55,374 nt of DNA from Dehalococcoidales bacterium (GCA_022865485.1 JALHSZ010000044.1:1-55374); one strand, 5' to 3'. Shown: positions 32,827-41,325, counted from the stretch's first letter. Notes: generated from the sequence alone by a model not told the origin. Program-made: numbers and translations.

Positions 32827-33750
32827 ATGCCGCTCCCCATCGAAGAGACTCTTGCCGCCCTTAGCGATAGCGCCAGGCCCCTGCTCAGTTCCAGGCTGAC
32901 CGAGCTATCCAACCTCAACGCGCAGGAGCTGGCTCTTTTTGAGCAGGCATGGAAAACTATCGAGCCAAAACGGCGGCGGCAGATTATCTATCGGCTCGTC
33001 GAGCTGGCCGAGGATAATTTTGAGCTCGACTTCGACGACATCTTCAAGAACCGCCTCAAGGACGAAGACGCCGACGTGCAAAGCAAGGCTATCGAGGGCT
33101 TGTGGGAAAGCGAGGAAACCTGCCTCATCGACCCCCTTATCGAGCTCTTGGAGCCGGAAAGCCCGGAAAAAGTCCAGGCGACGGCAGCCACCGCGCTGGG
33201 CAAGTTCGCCATGCTCGCCGAGCTGGAAAAGCTGCGCCCCAAACATAAAACCAGGGTCTGCCGCACCCTGCTCGGCGTCATTGAAGATACCAGCCGTTCC
33301 ATAGAAATCAAGCGCCGCGCCCTGGAAGCCGCCGCCCCCCTCAGCCTCCCCCAGATGGAAAAAGCCATCGCCAGGGCTTACCGGAGCGGCGTGCCCAGGC
33401 TCAAGACCAGCGCTATTTTCGCCATGGGCAAGAGATGCGACCCGCGCTGGTTGCCCATTTTGATAAAGGAGCTGACCAACGCCGACGCCGAGATACGCTA
33501 CGAAGCCGCCAGCGCCTGCGGCGAGCTGGGGGAGAAGGAAACCGCCCCTTACTTAAGCAAGCTTACCACCGACCCCGATATCGACGTCCAGCTGGCCGCT
33601 ATTCAGGCGCTGGGCAAGATAGGCGGCCCCGAGGCTAAAGACAGCCTGGAACGCTGCCTCACCGACGATAGCGAGGTAATCCAGCAGGCGGCGGAAGAGG
33701 CGCTCAACGAGCTAGGAGCCGACGAAAACCCCCTATCCTTCCGAATGTGA
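32827..33750 (+). CDS. HEAT-repeat scaffold protein
   Basis: The 307 residues are an alpha-solenoid of about six HEAT/PBS-lyase-type repeats; examples are 'DEDADVQSKAIEGLWE', 'DAEIRYEAASACGELGE' and 'PDIDVQLAAIQALGKIG'. Such proteins bind other proteins rather than act as enzymes. Its place in a tldDE-PAC2 operon suggests it is an adaptor for that system, though this is an inference. There is no signal peptide. Confidence 0.85.
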   Translation: MPLPIEETLAALSDSARPLLSSRLTELSNLNAQELALFEQAWKTIEPKRRRQIIYRLVELAEDNFELDFDDIFKNRLKDEDADVQSKAIEGLWESEETCLIDPLIELLEPESPEKVQATAATALGKFAMLAELEKLRPKHKTRVCRTLLGVIEDTSRSIEIKRRALEAAAPLSLPQMEKAIARAYRSGVPRLKTSAIFAMGKRCDPRWLPILIKELTNADAEIRYEAASACGELGEKETAPYLSKLTTDPDIDVQLAAIQALGKIGGPEAKDSLERCLTDDSEVIQQAAEEALNELGADENPLSFRM

Positions 33751-33766
33751 AGCTACCGAGAGCAGT

Positions 33767-34288
33767 ATGATTTCTAGCAACAATGTTAAGCTGCGGGAAA
33801 AAAGACTGGCTGACGCCGCCGACGATTACGCCTGGCTCAACGACGCCGAGCTGGCGGAGCTCGACGCCGCCCCTCTCTCCACCACCACCTTCCCCCAGTA
33901 CCTGGCGGACTATACCAGCGACCTGCGCTACCCCCCTACCATCAGGCACCAGCTCGCTATTGAGACTAAGGAAGGCAAGCACATCGGCAACTGCACCTAC
34001 TACGGCATTGATAGCGACAAAGGCGAAGCCGAGCTGGGCATTATGATCGGTGACCGTGACTACTGGGACCGGGGCTACGGCGCCGACGCCGTAGCGGCAC
34101 TTCTCGACTATGTCTTCCGAAAGACAAAACTAAACCGCCTCTACCTCAAGACACTCGTCTACAACACGCGGGCGCAAAAGTGCTTCGCCAAGTGCGGCTT
34201 TACCCCCTACGGCCACCTCAAAAAAGACGGCTACAGCTTCATCCTCATGGAACTGCACCGCGACGAGTGGAAGAAACGCCAGAGCTGA
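33767..34288 (+). CDS. GNAT acetyltransferase, RimJ/RimL type
   Basis: This 173-residue GNAT-fold protein has the acetyl-CoA loop region 'DRDYWDRGYGADAVAALLDYVF' and 'NTRAQKCFAKCGFTPYGHLKKDG'. RimJ/RimL-like enzymes acetylate protein N-termini, amino groups of antibiotics or small molecules; the substrate cannot be told. It is the last gene of the tldD operon, 16 bases after the HEAT gene, and is followed by a hairpin terminator. Confidence 0.88.
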   Translation: MISSNNVKLREKRLADAADDYAWLNDAELAELDAAPLSTTTFPQYLADYTSDLRYPPTIRHQLAIETKEGKHIGNCTYYGIDSDKGEAELGIMIGDRDYWDRGYGADAVAALLDYVFRKTKLNRLYLKTLVYNTRAQKCFAKCGFTPYGHLKKDGYSFILMELHRDEWKKRQS

Positions 34289-34309
34289 CAACATAAAGAC
34301 AGGGAGTTT

Positions 34310-34332
34310 AAGAGGGACGAAGTCCCTCTTTT
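34310..34332 (+). terminator. Terminator after the GNAT gene
   Basis: AAGAGGGAC (34310-34318), loop GAA and GTCCCTCTT (34322-34330) form a 9-bp stem followed by TT. It is also the first half of a two-hairpin element that recurs at 44396. Confidence 0.65.
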
Positions 34333-34395
34333 AGAAAAAATCCTCCCCTTCCCCTTGGTAAGGGGAAGGGGATACAGGGGATAGGGTTACAAAAT
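34310..34395 (+). repeat. Two-hairpin intergenic element, copy 1
   Basis: The 9-bp/3-base hairpin at 34310-34330 is followed by TTAGAAAAAATC and a 12-bp stem (CCCCTTCCCCTT 34345-34356, AAGGGGAAGGGG 34360-34371), then GATACAGGGG. The copy at 44396-44480 has the same two stem lengths and the same linker AAAAAATC, with compensating base changes in both stems. Confidence 0.7.
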
Positions 34396-34397
34396 CT

Positions 34398-35312
34398 CTA
34401 CTTCTCCTTCTGCGGCGGCGCCGGATTCTTATAACCCTCCAGCAAAACCTTCGGTACCTGCTCGATTAGCTCCTCCACCGTCCACATCCCCACTTCTTTG
34501 ACGATTGACTTCTTCTTCACCGGCTCGGAGTAGATAGCGATATCGCCACCGGTGACGTCGAAGACCTGCCCGTTTATATCGGCCGCCTCGTCGGTGCAAA
34601 GGTAAACGATAAAGGGCCCCACCGTCTCCGGCTTGGGCGGGTTGGTCAGCTCCTCAAAGCGCTTCTTGGTCATCAACCCCGCCTCGTATCTTTTCTTAAA
34701 GCCAGCCACTATCTCGTCGCTTAAGGTAAACCGTGTAGCGGCGGTGGGGGCATAAGCGTTACAAGTCACCCCGTACCGTCCCACCTCCCGGGCAACCGCC
34801 CGCGTCAGACCGACGATTCCAGCCTTGGCGGCGCCGTAGTTGCAGTGCCCCACCGTGCCCAGCCAGGCGGTAGAGGTGGTATTGATAATTCTCCCCCACT
34901 TCTGCTCCCTCATTAAAGCACTGGCGAAGCGCGTGCAGTTGAAAGAGCCTTTAAGGAACGAGTCCAGGCACCGGTCCCAGTCCTCCTCGGTCATATTCCA
35001 GACCATGCGCGGGGCATCGGCGCCGGCGTTATTGACCAGTATATCCAGCCTGCCGAAGTTTTCCACGGCCAGCTTGACTATCATCTCGGCATCATCGAAA
35101 TCGGAGACGCTGCCGAAGAAGGGCATCGCCTCCCCACCCATCCCCTCGATCTCCTTGACCACGGTCTCGGCGTCACCGCCCTGGGTGCCGGGGCGGCGGT
35201 TGTTGGTCACCACCTTGGCGCCCTCTTTAGCCAGGGCGATGGCGATAGCCTTGCCGATGCCCTGCCCCGAGCCGGTAACGATAGCCACCTTACCTTCCAG
35301 TCTTTTACTCAT
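34398..35312 (-). CDS. Short-chain dehydrogenase/reductase (3-hydroxyacyl-CoA dehydrogenase-like)
   Basis: The 304-residue SDR has the NAD(P) motif 'TGSGQGIG' (residues 13-20), 'LVNNAG', catalytic Ser/Tyr/Lys in 'NTTSTAWLG...YGAAKAG', plus a 35-residue C-terminal extension. It is encoded just downstream of two hot-dog dehydratases, so a 3-hydroxyacyl-CoA hydration/oxidation sequence is likely, as in peroxisomal multifunctional enzyme 2. The substrate is unknown. Confidence 0.88.
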   Translation of the reverse strand: MSKRLEGKVAIVTGSGQGIGKAIAIALAKEGAKVVTNNRRPGTQGGDAETVVKEIEGMGGEAMPFFGSVSDFDDAEMIVKLAVENFGRLDILVNNAGADAPRMVWNMTEEDWDRCLDSFLKGSFNCTRFASALMREQKWGRIINTTSTAWLGTVGHCNYGAAKAGIVGLTRAVAREVGRYGVTCNAYAPTAATRFTLSDEIVAGFKKRYEAGLMTKKRFEELTNPPKPETVGPFIVYLCTDEAADINGQVFDVTGGDIAIYSEPVKKKSIVKEVGMWTVEELIEQVPKVLLEGYKNPAPPQKEK

Positions 35313-35344
35313 CGTCTAGTCCTCCCTTTCTACTATTCTATAAA

Positions 35345-35776
35345 TCAGCCCCCGGCCGGCAGCGTAACCACCGCCCGGCCCGAAGCTGTCTTCTCCCCCT
35401 TCGGATTCTCCGCCCAGATTTTGCACTCGATAAAGTGCTCCCCATCCTTGTCGTATTTCTTGGTCACCTCGCCCTTACAGGTCAGCGCCTCACCGGGGTA
35501 GTTCATCCCCTTGTAGCTGCAGCTTAGCTTCTTAAGCTCACCCTTCTCCCCGAGCCAGTCGGTCAGCATTTGCCCCAGGAAAGCCCCCACCAGCTGCCCC
35601 TGGACGATAACCCCCGAGAGCCCGCGGCTCCGGGCGAAGTCCTTGTCGTAGTGGATGGGCGTATAATCGCCCACCGCCCCCGCCCACACCACCAGCTGCC
35701 TGGTGGTCGGCTCCTTGACCAGCGGGGTTACCCCGTCGCCGACATTGACATCTTTGTAAGAAAGCTGTTTCGTCAT
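35345..35776 (-). CDS. MaoC-like hot-dog hydratase
   Basis: The 143 residues contain the R-hydratase-2 motif 'DYTPIHYDKDFARSRGLSGVIVQG'-type sequence at about 40-65, with Asp and His as catalytic residues. It should hydrate trans-2-enoyl-thioesters. I place the start at ATG 35776, two bases after the upstream stop; an upstream in-frame GTG would overlap the previous gene by 28 bases. It forms a pair with the next hot-dog protein, each giving half of a double hot-dog enzyme. Confidence 0.88.
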   Translation of the reverse strand: MTKQLSYKDVNVGDGVTPLVKEPTTRQLVVWAGAVGDYTPIHYDKDFARSRGLSGVIVQGQLVGAFLGQMLTDWLGEKGELKKLSCSYKGMNYPGEALTCKGEVTKKYDKDGEHFIECKIWAENPKGEKTASGRAVVTLPAGG

Positions 35777-35778
35777 AT

Positions 35779-36207
35779 TTAGTAGCCGATAACCATCTGG
35801 CGGCACCGGGCCACCAGCTCATGTTTTTGATTTTTACAGGTGCTCTCGAAGGTCAGAAAAGCCATCCTGCCCATCTCGCCTTCACGCTCGCGCAGGCCGC
35901 TGACTTCAAAGACGGCGGTGATGACGTCGCCCGTCTTTATGGGCTGGTAGCATTCGAGCTCGGTTCCCGCCATAAGCACGGATTTAAAGGAGACCATGGC
36001 TAGCAAATCATCGACGAACTGCTCGAAACCGATAGCCAGCACGAAGGTCGGCGGCGCTATCATACCGTCCCGCCACTTGGGGTTGGTGTCGCCCACGGCT
36101 CGGATAAAGCGCCGCACCATCTCCCGCTCGATGGGGTATTCTCTGGGCTCCCACCCCACCCCGACCATGCTTTTCAGCTTCTCGATGCCCGCCAAGGCTT
36201 CTGACAT
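35779..36207 (-). CDS. MaoC N-terminal-like (FAS1-type) dehydratase subunit
   Basis: This 142-residue hot-dog protein has the FAS1_DH pattern: an N-terminal 'GVGWEPREYPIEREMVRRFIRAVGDTNP' region and 'IAPPTFVLAIGF'. Such subunits lack the full catalytic pair and dimerise with a MaoC partner, here the next gene downstream. ATG 36207 is 7 bases after a TAAACT -10 box, so the transcript appears leaderless. Confidence 0.86.
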   Translation of the reverse strand: MSEALAGIEKLKSMVGVGWEPREYPIEREMVRRFIRAVGDTNPKWRDGMIAPPTFVLAIGFEQFVDDLLAMVSFKSVLMAGTELECYQPIKTGDVITAVFEVSGLREREGEMGRMAFLTFESTCKNQKHELVARCRQMVIGY

Positions 36208-36214
36208 ACTAAAA

Positions 36215-36244
36215 AGTTTACTTTGCCCCGACTGGCGCTGTCAA
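36215..36244 (-). promoter_or_regulatory. Promoter of the dehydratase-SDR operon
   Basis: TTGACA at 36244-36239, 18 bases, TAAACT at 36220-36215. The start point falls at the A of ATG 36207. It is back to back with the mtnA promoter. Confidence 0.65.
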
Positions 36245-36255
36245 GGCAGCTCCCC

Positions 36256-36284
36256 TTGACGGCTGGCTCAAGCTGGGCTACATT
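36256..36284 (+). promoter_or_regulatory. Promoter of mtnA
   Basis: TTGACG at 36256-36261, 17 bases, TACATT at 36279-36284. Only 6 bases separate the -10 box from ATG 36291, so translation should begin at the 5' end of the mRNA. Confidence 0.65.
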
Positions 36285-36290
36285 TACCCT

Positions 36291-37328
36291 ATGAAAGCTA
36301 TCGAATGGCTCGGCGACAGAGTAAAAGTCCTCGACCAGACCAAATTACCCATAAAAGAGGCATATCTGGAGCTCAGCCGCTATCAGGACATAGCCTCAGC
36401 CATCCTAGAATTGAAAATACGGGGTGCTCCCGCCATAGGGGTAGCCGTAGGCTATGGACTGGCTTTAGGTGCCCTTAAAATCAAAACTGGGACGCCCGAT
36501 AATTTCAGGCGCGAACTCAAGGCGGTCAGCCGCGCTCTAGCCGCCACTCGCCCCACCGCCCGCAACCTCTTCCGCGCTCTGGAGAGGATGGAGAGGGTGG
36601 CTGAGAAGGGCGAAGACGTCGAGCGGATTAAGCAGGCGTTAATCAATGAAGCCATCGCCATACATAACGAAGAAGCCGAAGCCACCCTCAAGCTCAGTAA
36701 ACTCGGCGCCGAGTTGCTCAAAGACGGCTCCACCATACTGACCCACTGCAACACCGGCCCTTTAGCCACCGCCGGCTACGGCACCGCTTTAGGGGTAATC
36801 CGGCAGGCTTTCGAGCATGGCAAAAAGCTCAAGGTTTTTGCAACCGAGACCCGCCCCCTCCTCCAGGGCGCCCGCATCACCGCCTGGGAACTCAAGCAGC
36901 TCAAAATCCCCTTCACCCTCATCACCGACTCCATGGCGGGCTACTTTATGAGCAAGGGCGAAGTTGACTGCGTTATTGTCGGCGCCGACCGCATTGCCCT
37001 GAACGGCGATACCGCCAACAAACTCGGCACCTATACCCTGGCCGTGCTGGCTAAGGAGCACGCCATCCCCTTCTACGTCGCCGCCCCCCTCACCACCATC
37101 GACCCCGCGCTGGCTTCGGGTGATGAAATTCCCATCGAGCAGAGAAGCCCCGATGAGGTAACCCATATTCAGGGCGTCGCCATCGCCCCCGCCGGCATCG
37201 AAGCCGCCAATCCCGCCTTTGACGTTACCCCCAATAAATACATCACCGCCATCATTACCGAGGGTGGTATAATAAGGGAGCCCTATGGGGAGGGGATTAA
37301 AAAATATTTTAGGGAGGTAATTACATGA
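36291..37328 (+). CDS. mtnA: Methylthioribose-1-phosphate isomerase
   Basis: MtnA isomerises MTR-1-P to methylthioribulose-1-phosphate in methionine salvage. The 345 residues have 'IRGAPAIGVAVGYG', the catalytic Cys in 'THCNTGPLATAGYG' and Asp in 'IVGADRIALNGD', followed by 'NKLGTY'. The start is leaderless. Its stop overlaps the start of an AT-rich gene (ATGA), and mtnP lies beyond that insert, so the original order was probably mtnA-mtnP. No downstream salvage genes (mtnB-D) are here, so the pathway may end differently. Confidence 0.95.
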   Translation: MKAIEWLGDRVKVLDQTKLPIKEAYLELSRYQDIASAILELKIRGAPAIGVAVGYGLALGALKIKTGTPDNFRRELKAVSRALAATRPTARNLFRALERMERVAEKGEDVERIKQALINEAIAIHNEEAEATLKLSKLGAELLKDGSTILTHCNTGPLATAGYGTALGVIRQAFEHGKKLKVFATETRPLLQGARITAWELKQLKIPFTLITDSMAGYFMSKGEVDCVIVGADRIALNGDTANKLGTYTLAVLAKEHAIPFYVAAPLTTIDPALASGDEIPIEQRSPDEVTHIQGVAIAPAGIEAANPAFDVTPNKYITAIITEGGIIREPYGEGIKKYFREVIT

Positions 37329-37990
37329 ATCAGGAATTAGCCACAGCATTAAAAATATACTCAACAAAACCTCATAAAGAATTGAATGACTACCTAATTG
37401 GGAAATCAAAAGATAACCTGATTGGGATATTGGTTGATCTAATCACGATGTATATAAACGACAAGAATTCATCAACTATTAGAGAATTTATTACTGTTAC
37501 ATTAGCTGGCTACGAACATGAGGCCAAGAAAATAGGCTACAATGGATATAAACATGACACTTACGGGAAAATGCTAAGGTGTGAAGCTAAGCCTAAAAAT
37601 TGCGATACTAATTCTGAAAACCTCTATAAACTACGTGGAGCTGGTAACTTTTCAGATTATACGTTCGCCAGATTAAAAAAAGACACCCTGCAAGATGATT
37701 TAAACATGCTAGTTAGTGGTTTCGTGGATGGAAAACTAATATATATCATAGAGTTCCCTTTTAAGTGCCCAGAATTTGTTGAGAACCTTAGAGTTCAACT
37801 GCTTAAAAGGTTTCCTAAAGGTCAAGATATAACTAATGAGTATTTAAGAAGTGCAGGTTTTGATTATAGGGATTTCACTAAGTGTAACGAGCGGAAGATA
37901 GTCTACTTACTAACAAAGAAAGAATTGATGCAATTTAAACCATACATAATCAGAGACTTTTATAATTTCTTAGAGGAAAAAACGAAGTGA
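37325..37990 (+). CDS. Putative type II restriction endonuclease partner (AT-rich)
   Basis: The 221 residues are not from a family I can name. The case for a restriction enzyme is its position: it overlaps the stop of mtnA and its own stop overlaps the start of a DNA methyltransferase. It is soluble, rich in Lys/Tyr, with 'SGFVDGKLIYIIEFPFKCPEF' at about 135-155 that could hold a D...E-x-x-x-K type nuclease core, but this is weak. Codon use and base composition differ sharply from mtnA and mtnP, showing recent transfer. Confidence 0.6.
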   Translation: MNQELATALKIYSTKPHKELNDYLIGKSKDNLIGILVDLITMYINDKNSSTIREFITVTLAGYEHEAKKIGYNGYKHDTYGKMLRCEAKPKNCDTNSENLYKLRGAGNFSDYTFARLKKDTLQDDLNMLVSGFVDGKLIYIIEFPFKCPEFVENLRVQLLKRFPKGQDITNEYLRSAGFDYRDFTKCNERKIVYLLTKKELMQFKPYIIRDFYNFLEEKTK

Positions 37991-39000
37991 TTCAATCGAA
38001 TTTTATGAATCGTATAATAGTGGGTGATGCTCTTAGAGTTCTAAGAGAAATACCATCAGAAATTATTGATATGGGAGTGACTTCACCGCCTTACAACAAA
38101 GGTGAGAACAAAAAAGGTTGGCTCGTAAAAAATGTTAAATATAAAGATTCATCAGATAAGGTCCCTGAAGAAGCATATCAAGAAAACCAAGTGGCAGTAT
38201 TAAATGAACTATTTAGAGTAACCAAATCTGGAGGTTCCTTCTTTTATAATCATAAGGTAAGGTGGGAAAGAGGCTATATGCTTCATCCGATGGATTGGTT
38301 GAGAAAGACTAAATGGACTATTAGGCAAGAGATAATATGGGATAGAAAAATTGCAGCGAATATTAGAGGATGGCGTTTTTGGCAAGTAGAAGAGAGAATA
38401 TATTGGCTTTACAAGCCGGTTGATAAGCATTATATAGGTCAAGAATTAAAACCTAAACATGCTTTATTAACTTCAATTTGGAGACTTCCCCCAGAAAATA
38501 AGAACCCGCATCCAGCTCCTTTTCCCATAGAACTACCAGTTAGAGCAATTTATTCCGTTATGGATAACAACAAAGGAATAATAATTGACCCATATTGCGG
38601 AAGTGGTACTACTTTGGTTGCTTCAAAGTTATTGGGACATGACTACATTGGTATTGAGATTTCCAAAGAGTATGCTGACTCGGCAGAAATCAGGTTATTA
38701 AATTGCGAGAATGAAAGGAAGGATACTCTTTCAGAGATAGCGAAGCACATAGTTACTAGGACTTTCTTTGAAAGGAAGGCAGATGGTATGTATACGGGTA
38801 GGCATGGGGTTAAATATACTCCCAAAGAAGAACCAATTCCTCTCAAATTATTTGAGCCTACGGCCAATTACGATAAACAAACCAAGAATAAACCCACGAG
38901 AAAGAAGAAAAGTGACCCTGACCGGCGGCTAGAACTGAGAGAAGAAGTCCTCCAGAGACTTAAAGCTCACCAAGCATCAAAGAAAACAAGTCAAGTCTAG
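37987..39000 (+). CDS. DNA methyltransferase, beta class (N4-cytosine or N6-adenine)
   Basis: The 337 residues carry motif IV 'TSPPY' at 32-36 before motif I 'DPYCGSGTT' at about 200, the order of beta-class enzymes. The sequence between them would contain the target recognition region. SPPY supports amino methylation of C or A. GTG 37987 overlaps the stop of the putative nuclease; ATG 38005 is an alternative start. It is as AT-rich as its partner. Its SAM donor is made and its SAH product recycled by enzymes of the same operon. Confidence 0.9.
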   Translation: MIQSNFMNRIIVGDALRVLREIPSEIIDMGVTSPPYNKGENKKGWLVKNVKYKDSSDKVPEEAYQENQVAVLNELFRVTKSGGSFFYNHKVRWERGYMLHPMDWLRKTKWTIRQEIIWDRKIAANIRGWRFWQVEERIYWLYKPVDKHYIGQELKPKHALLTSIWRLPPENKNPHPAPFPIELPVRAIYSVMDNNKGIIIDPYCGSGTTLVASKLLGHDYIGIEISKEYADSAEIRLLNCENERKDTLSEIAKHIVTRTFFERKADGMYTGRHGVKYTPKEEPIPLKLFEPTANYDKQTKNKPTRKKKSDPDRRLELREEVLQRLKAHQASKKTSQV

Positions 39001-39012
39001 GAGGTCTCTTAA

Positions 39013-39885
39013 ATGCCAAAAGCTAAACTCGCCGTCATCGGCGGCAGCGGGTTCTACAAAATCGAAGGGCTGACCGGCATCAAAGAGGTCAACCTCGACA
39101 CCCCCTTCGGCAAGCCGAGCGACGTCATAACCATCGGCAATCTGGATGGAACGAGCATTGCCTTTTTGCCCCGCCACGGCCGCGGGCACACCATCATCCC
39201 CACCGAAGTGCCCTACCGCGCCAACATTTACGCCCTTAAATCGCTGGGGGTGGAGCGCATCATCACCGTCAACGCCGTGGGCAGCTTCAAGAAAGAATTA
39301 AAGCCGGGCGACCTGGTTATCCCCGACCAGCTCATAGACCGCACCCGCCATCGGGCGGAGACCTTCTTCGGCGGTGGCATCGTGGTGCACATACCCTTCG
39401 CCGACCCCTTCTGCCCGGTTTTGAGCAAGCTTCTGTATGACGCCGCTAAAAAGACGAAGGCAACTGTCCACCGCAACGGCACCTACCTGGCGATGGAAGG
39501 CCCCGCCTTTTCCACCCGCGCCGAATCGCGGCTCTACCGTTCCTGGGGGGCGGACATTATCGGCATGACGGCCATACCCGAAGCCAAGCTAGCGCGGGAG
39601 GCGGAAATCTGCTACGCCATGATTGCCGGCGTCACCGACTACGATAGCTGGCAGGAGAAAAGCGAGGTGCTGGTGGTCGGCGACATATTTAACACCTTGC
39701 GGCAGAACGTCGACGCCATCAAGGAAATCATCAGGCTGGCGGTGGCTGAAGTCAAAGAGGAGCGAGACTGCGAATGCGCCTCCGCCCTGAGCGTGGCCAT
39801 CGCCACCAGCCGCAAGCACATACCCGCTCAGCTCAAGAAAAAGCTCGACCTGCTCGTCGGCAAATACCTAAAAGGAGACAGCTAA
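39013..39885 (+). CDS. mtnP: S-methyl-5'-thioadenosine phosphorylase
   Basis: MtnP cleaves MTA to adenine and MTR-1-P, the substrate of MtnA. The 290-residue nucleoside phosphorylase shows 'IGGSGFYKIEGL', 'LPRHGRGHTIIPTEVPYRANIYAL', and 'EGPAFSTRAESRLYRSWGADIIGMT', with Asp in 'GVTDYDSW' favouring 6-aminopurines. ATG 39013 follows TAGGAGGT, which begins at the stop codon of the methyltransferase gene. Confidence 0.95.
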   Translation: MPKAKLAVIGGSGFYKIEGLTGIKEVNLDTPFGKPSDVITIGNLDGTSIAFLPRHGRGHTIIPTEVPYRANIYALKSLGVERIITVNAVGSFKKELKPGDLVIPDQLIDRTRHRAETFFGGGIVVHIPFADPFCPVLSKLLYDAAKKTKATVHRNGTYLAMEGPAFSTRAESRLYRSWGADIIGMTAIPEAKLAREAEICYAMIAGVTDYDSWQEKSEVLVVGDIFNTLRQNVDAIKEIIRLAVAEVKEERDCECASALSVAIATSRKHIPAQLKKKLDLLVGKYLKGDS

Positions 39886-39889
39886 GGCT

Positions 39890-40921
39890 ATGGCCGGAAT
39901 AGAGTTCAACTGCCTGCCCACCATCATCGGCAGCATGCCCCACACCGACCCCGCCGCCGCCTGCGCGCAGGTGCTCAAATACCTCAAGGACATCCCCGCC
40001 TGGCCCCAGCTGCCCCGCCGCTCCTTCAAGGAAAACATGAACGCCCAGTTCAGCGAGGGCTTTCCCGGCATCAGGCTCACCGGTGACAGCCTGCGCGTTG
40101 ACCGTACCCATGACTTCGACGATTCATTGGAACGCTTCTACACCGCCTACCTTGAGGAAGATGTAGAGCAATACCCCACCACCGCCGACTACGCCGCGGG
40201 CTTGCACGCCTTTTTATCATCTGAGAACATCGCGCCGCTGGCGGTCAAGGGGCAGATAACCGGCCCCCTCACCTGGGGCTTGAGCGTTACCGATGAGGCA
40301 GGCAAGGCAATCCTCTATGACGATATTCTCGGCGATGCCGTGGCTAAATTCTTGAGGCTCAAGGCGGCCTGGCAGGAAAAGCAGCTGGCTAGAATCTCGC
40401 CCCACACCATCATCTTCGTCGACGAGCCCTATATGGCGTCCTTCGGCTCGGTGGCGGTGCCCCTCTCCAAAGAAAAGGTCGCCCTCCTGCTGGAAGAGGT
40501 CTTTGTCGACATCAAGGGACTCAAGGGCGTCCACTGCTGCGGCAACACCGACTGGTCGGTCATACTGGAAACCAGCCTCGATATTCTGAGCTTTGATGCC
40601 TACAACTACGCCCAATCGCTCAGCCTCTATCCTAAGGAGGTCAAAGCCTTTCTGGACAGGCAGGGCGTCATCGCCTGGGGCATTATCCCCAACGACGGCA
40701 CCTCGCTGGGCAAAGAGAGCGCCGCCGCCCTCAAGGACCGACTGGAGGAGGCGATGGTACCCTTCACCCGCAACGGCTTTACTTTCAAGCAGCTCGTAGC
40801 CCAGAGCCTGCTCACGCCGAGCTGCACGCTGGCTTCGCTCGAATCCCCCGACGCCTCCGCCCGCGCCCTCGAGCTTCTGGTCGAGCTATCGCAAATAATG
40901 AGAGCCAAACAGTCATTCTGA
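39890..40921 (+). CDS. Core-MetE methionine synthase (folate-independent, MetE C-terminal-like)
   Basis: The 343-residue UROD/MetE-fold barrel lacks the N-terminal half of classic MetE. Zinc ligands appear as His and Cys in 'GVHCCGNTDW' and Cys in 'LLTPSCTLASLE'; the first motif 'IIGSMPHT' binds homocysteine in the family. A core-MetE from Dehalococcoides has been shown to take methyl groups from a corrinoid protein (recalled literature), so this gene probably makes methionine without methyl-folate. It is 4 bases after mtnP and precedes ahcY and metK, consistent with that step of the cycle. Confidence 0.72.
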   Translation: MAGIEFNCLPTIIGSMPHTDPAAACAQVLKYLKDIPAWPQLPRRSFKENMNAQFSEGFPGIRLTGDSLRVDRTHDFDDSLERFYTAYLEEDVEQYPTTADYAAGLHAFLSSENIAPLAVKGQITGPLTWGLSVTDEAGKAILYDDILGDAVAKFLRLKAAWQEKQLARISPHTIIFVDEPYMASFGSVAVPLSKEKVALLLEEVFVDIKGLKGVHCCGNTDWSVILETSLDILSFDAYNYAQSLSLYPKEVKAFLDRQGVIAWGIIPNDGTSLGKESAAALKDRLEEAMVPFTRNGFTFKQLVAQSLLTPSCTLASLESPDASARALELLVELSQIMRAKQSF

Positions 40922-40937
40922 AGGAGCACCCCTCCTG

Positions 40938-41000
40938 TCATTCCCGCGAAGGCGGGAATCCGATCTCCCCCTTTTGTAAAGGGGGATTAAGGGGGATTTT
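40938..41000 (+). repeat. Two short hairpins of widespread intergenic type
   Basis: ATTCCCGC-GAAG-GCGGGAAT (40940-40959) and CCCCCTTTTGTAAAGGGGG with GATTAAGGGGGATTT after it. Both sequences are common intergenic repeats in many bacterial genomes. They lie between the core-MetE and DUF6485 genes. Confidence 0.7.
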
Positions 41001-41020
41001 GGAAACCCCTACAGGGGGAT

Positions 41021-41078
41021 ATAAAAGGGGCACCACCTTTATAGGGTGGGATGGGTGGGACGACAAACGCACGTCTGA
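41021..41078 (+). repeat. Hairpin/G-quadruplex intergenic repeat, copy 4
   Basis: A hairpin (TATAAAAGG with CCTTTATA, 41020-41042) is followed by GGGTGGGATGGGTGGG at 41044-41059, then GACGACAAACGCACG. The G block lies about 35 bases before the DUF6485 start codon and is in the mRNA sense, so an RNA quadruplex could form in the leader. Confidence 0.75.
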
Positions 41079-41093
41079 ATAGGAGTTTAAGTC

Positions 41094-41297
41094 ATGGAAT
41101 GCCAGCTGGACGCCAACAAAGCCAGATGCCCCTGCAGCTACGAGCCCTGCTCTCGCAAGGGCAAGTGCTGCGACTGCATCGCCTACCACCTCAAGCATGA
41201 TGAGCTTCCCGCCTGCGTCTTCTCCCCTGAGGTAGAAAAGACCTATGACCGCTCCTTCGCCCGCTTTGTCCAGCTCTACACTAGCCAGAAAAGCTGA
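41094..41297 (+). CDS. DUF6485 small cysteine-rich protein
   Basis: The 67 residues have nine cysteines in '[21 protein letters not shown]', '[10 protein letters not shown]' and '[17 protein letters not shown]', matching the DUF6485 family of anaerobes (from memory). The spacing suggests a metal or iron-sulfur site. The function is unknown. ATG 41094 follows AGGAG. It sits inside the SAM-cycle operon between the core-MetE and ahcY genes. Confidence 0.8.
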   Translation: MECQLDANKARCPCSYEPCSRKGKCCDCIAYHLKHDELPACVFSPEVEKTYDRSFARFVQLYTSQKS

Positions 41298-41325
41298 TTT
41301 GGGTTATATTTTACAGGGGGTGAGG

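Noticed and set aside
37325-37990. A transposon or integrase origin for the restriction-modification insert
   Set aside because: No transposase, integrase, terminal inverted repeats or target duplication could be seen at the junctions.
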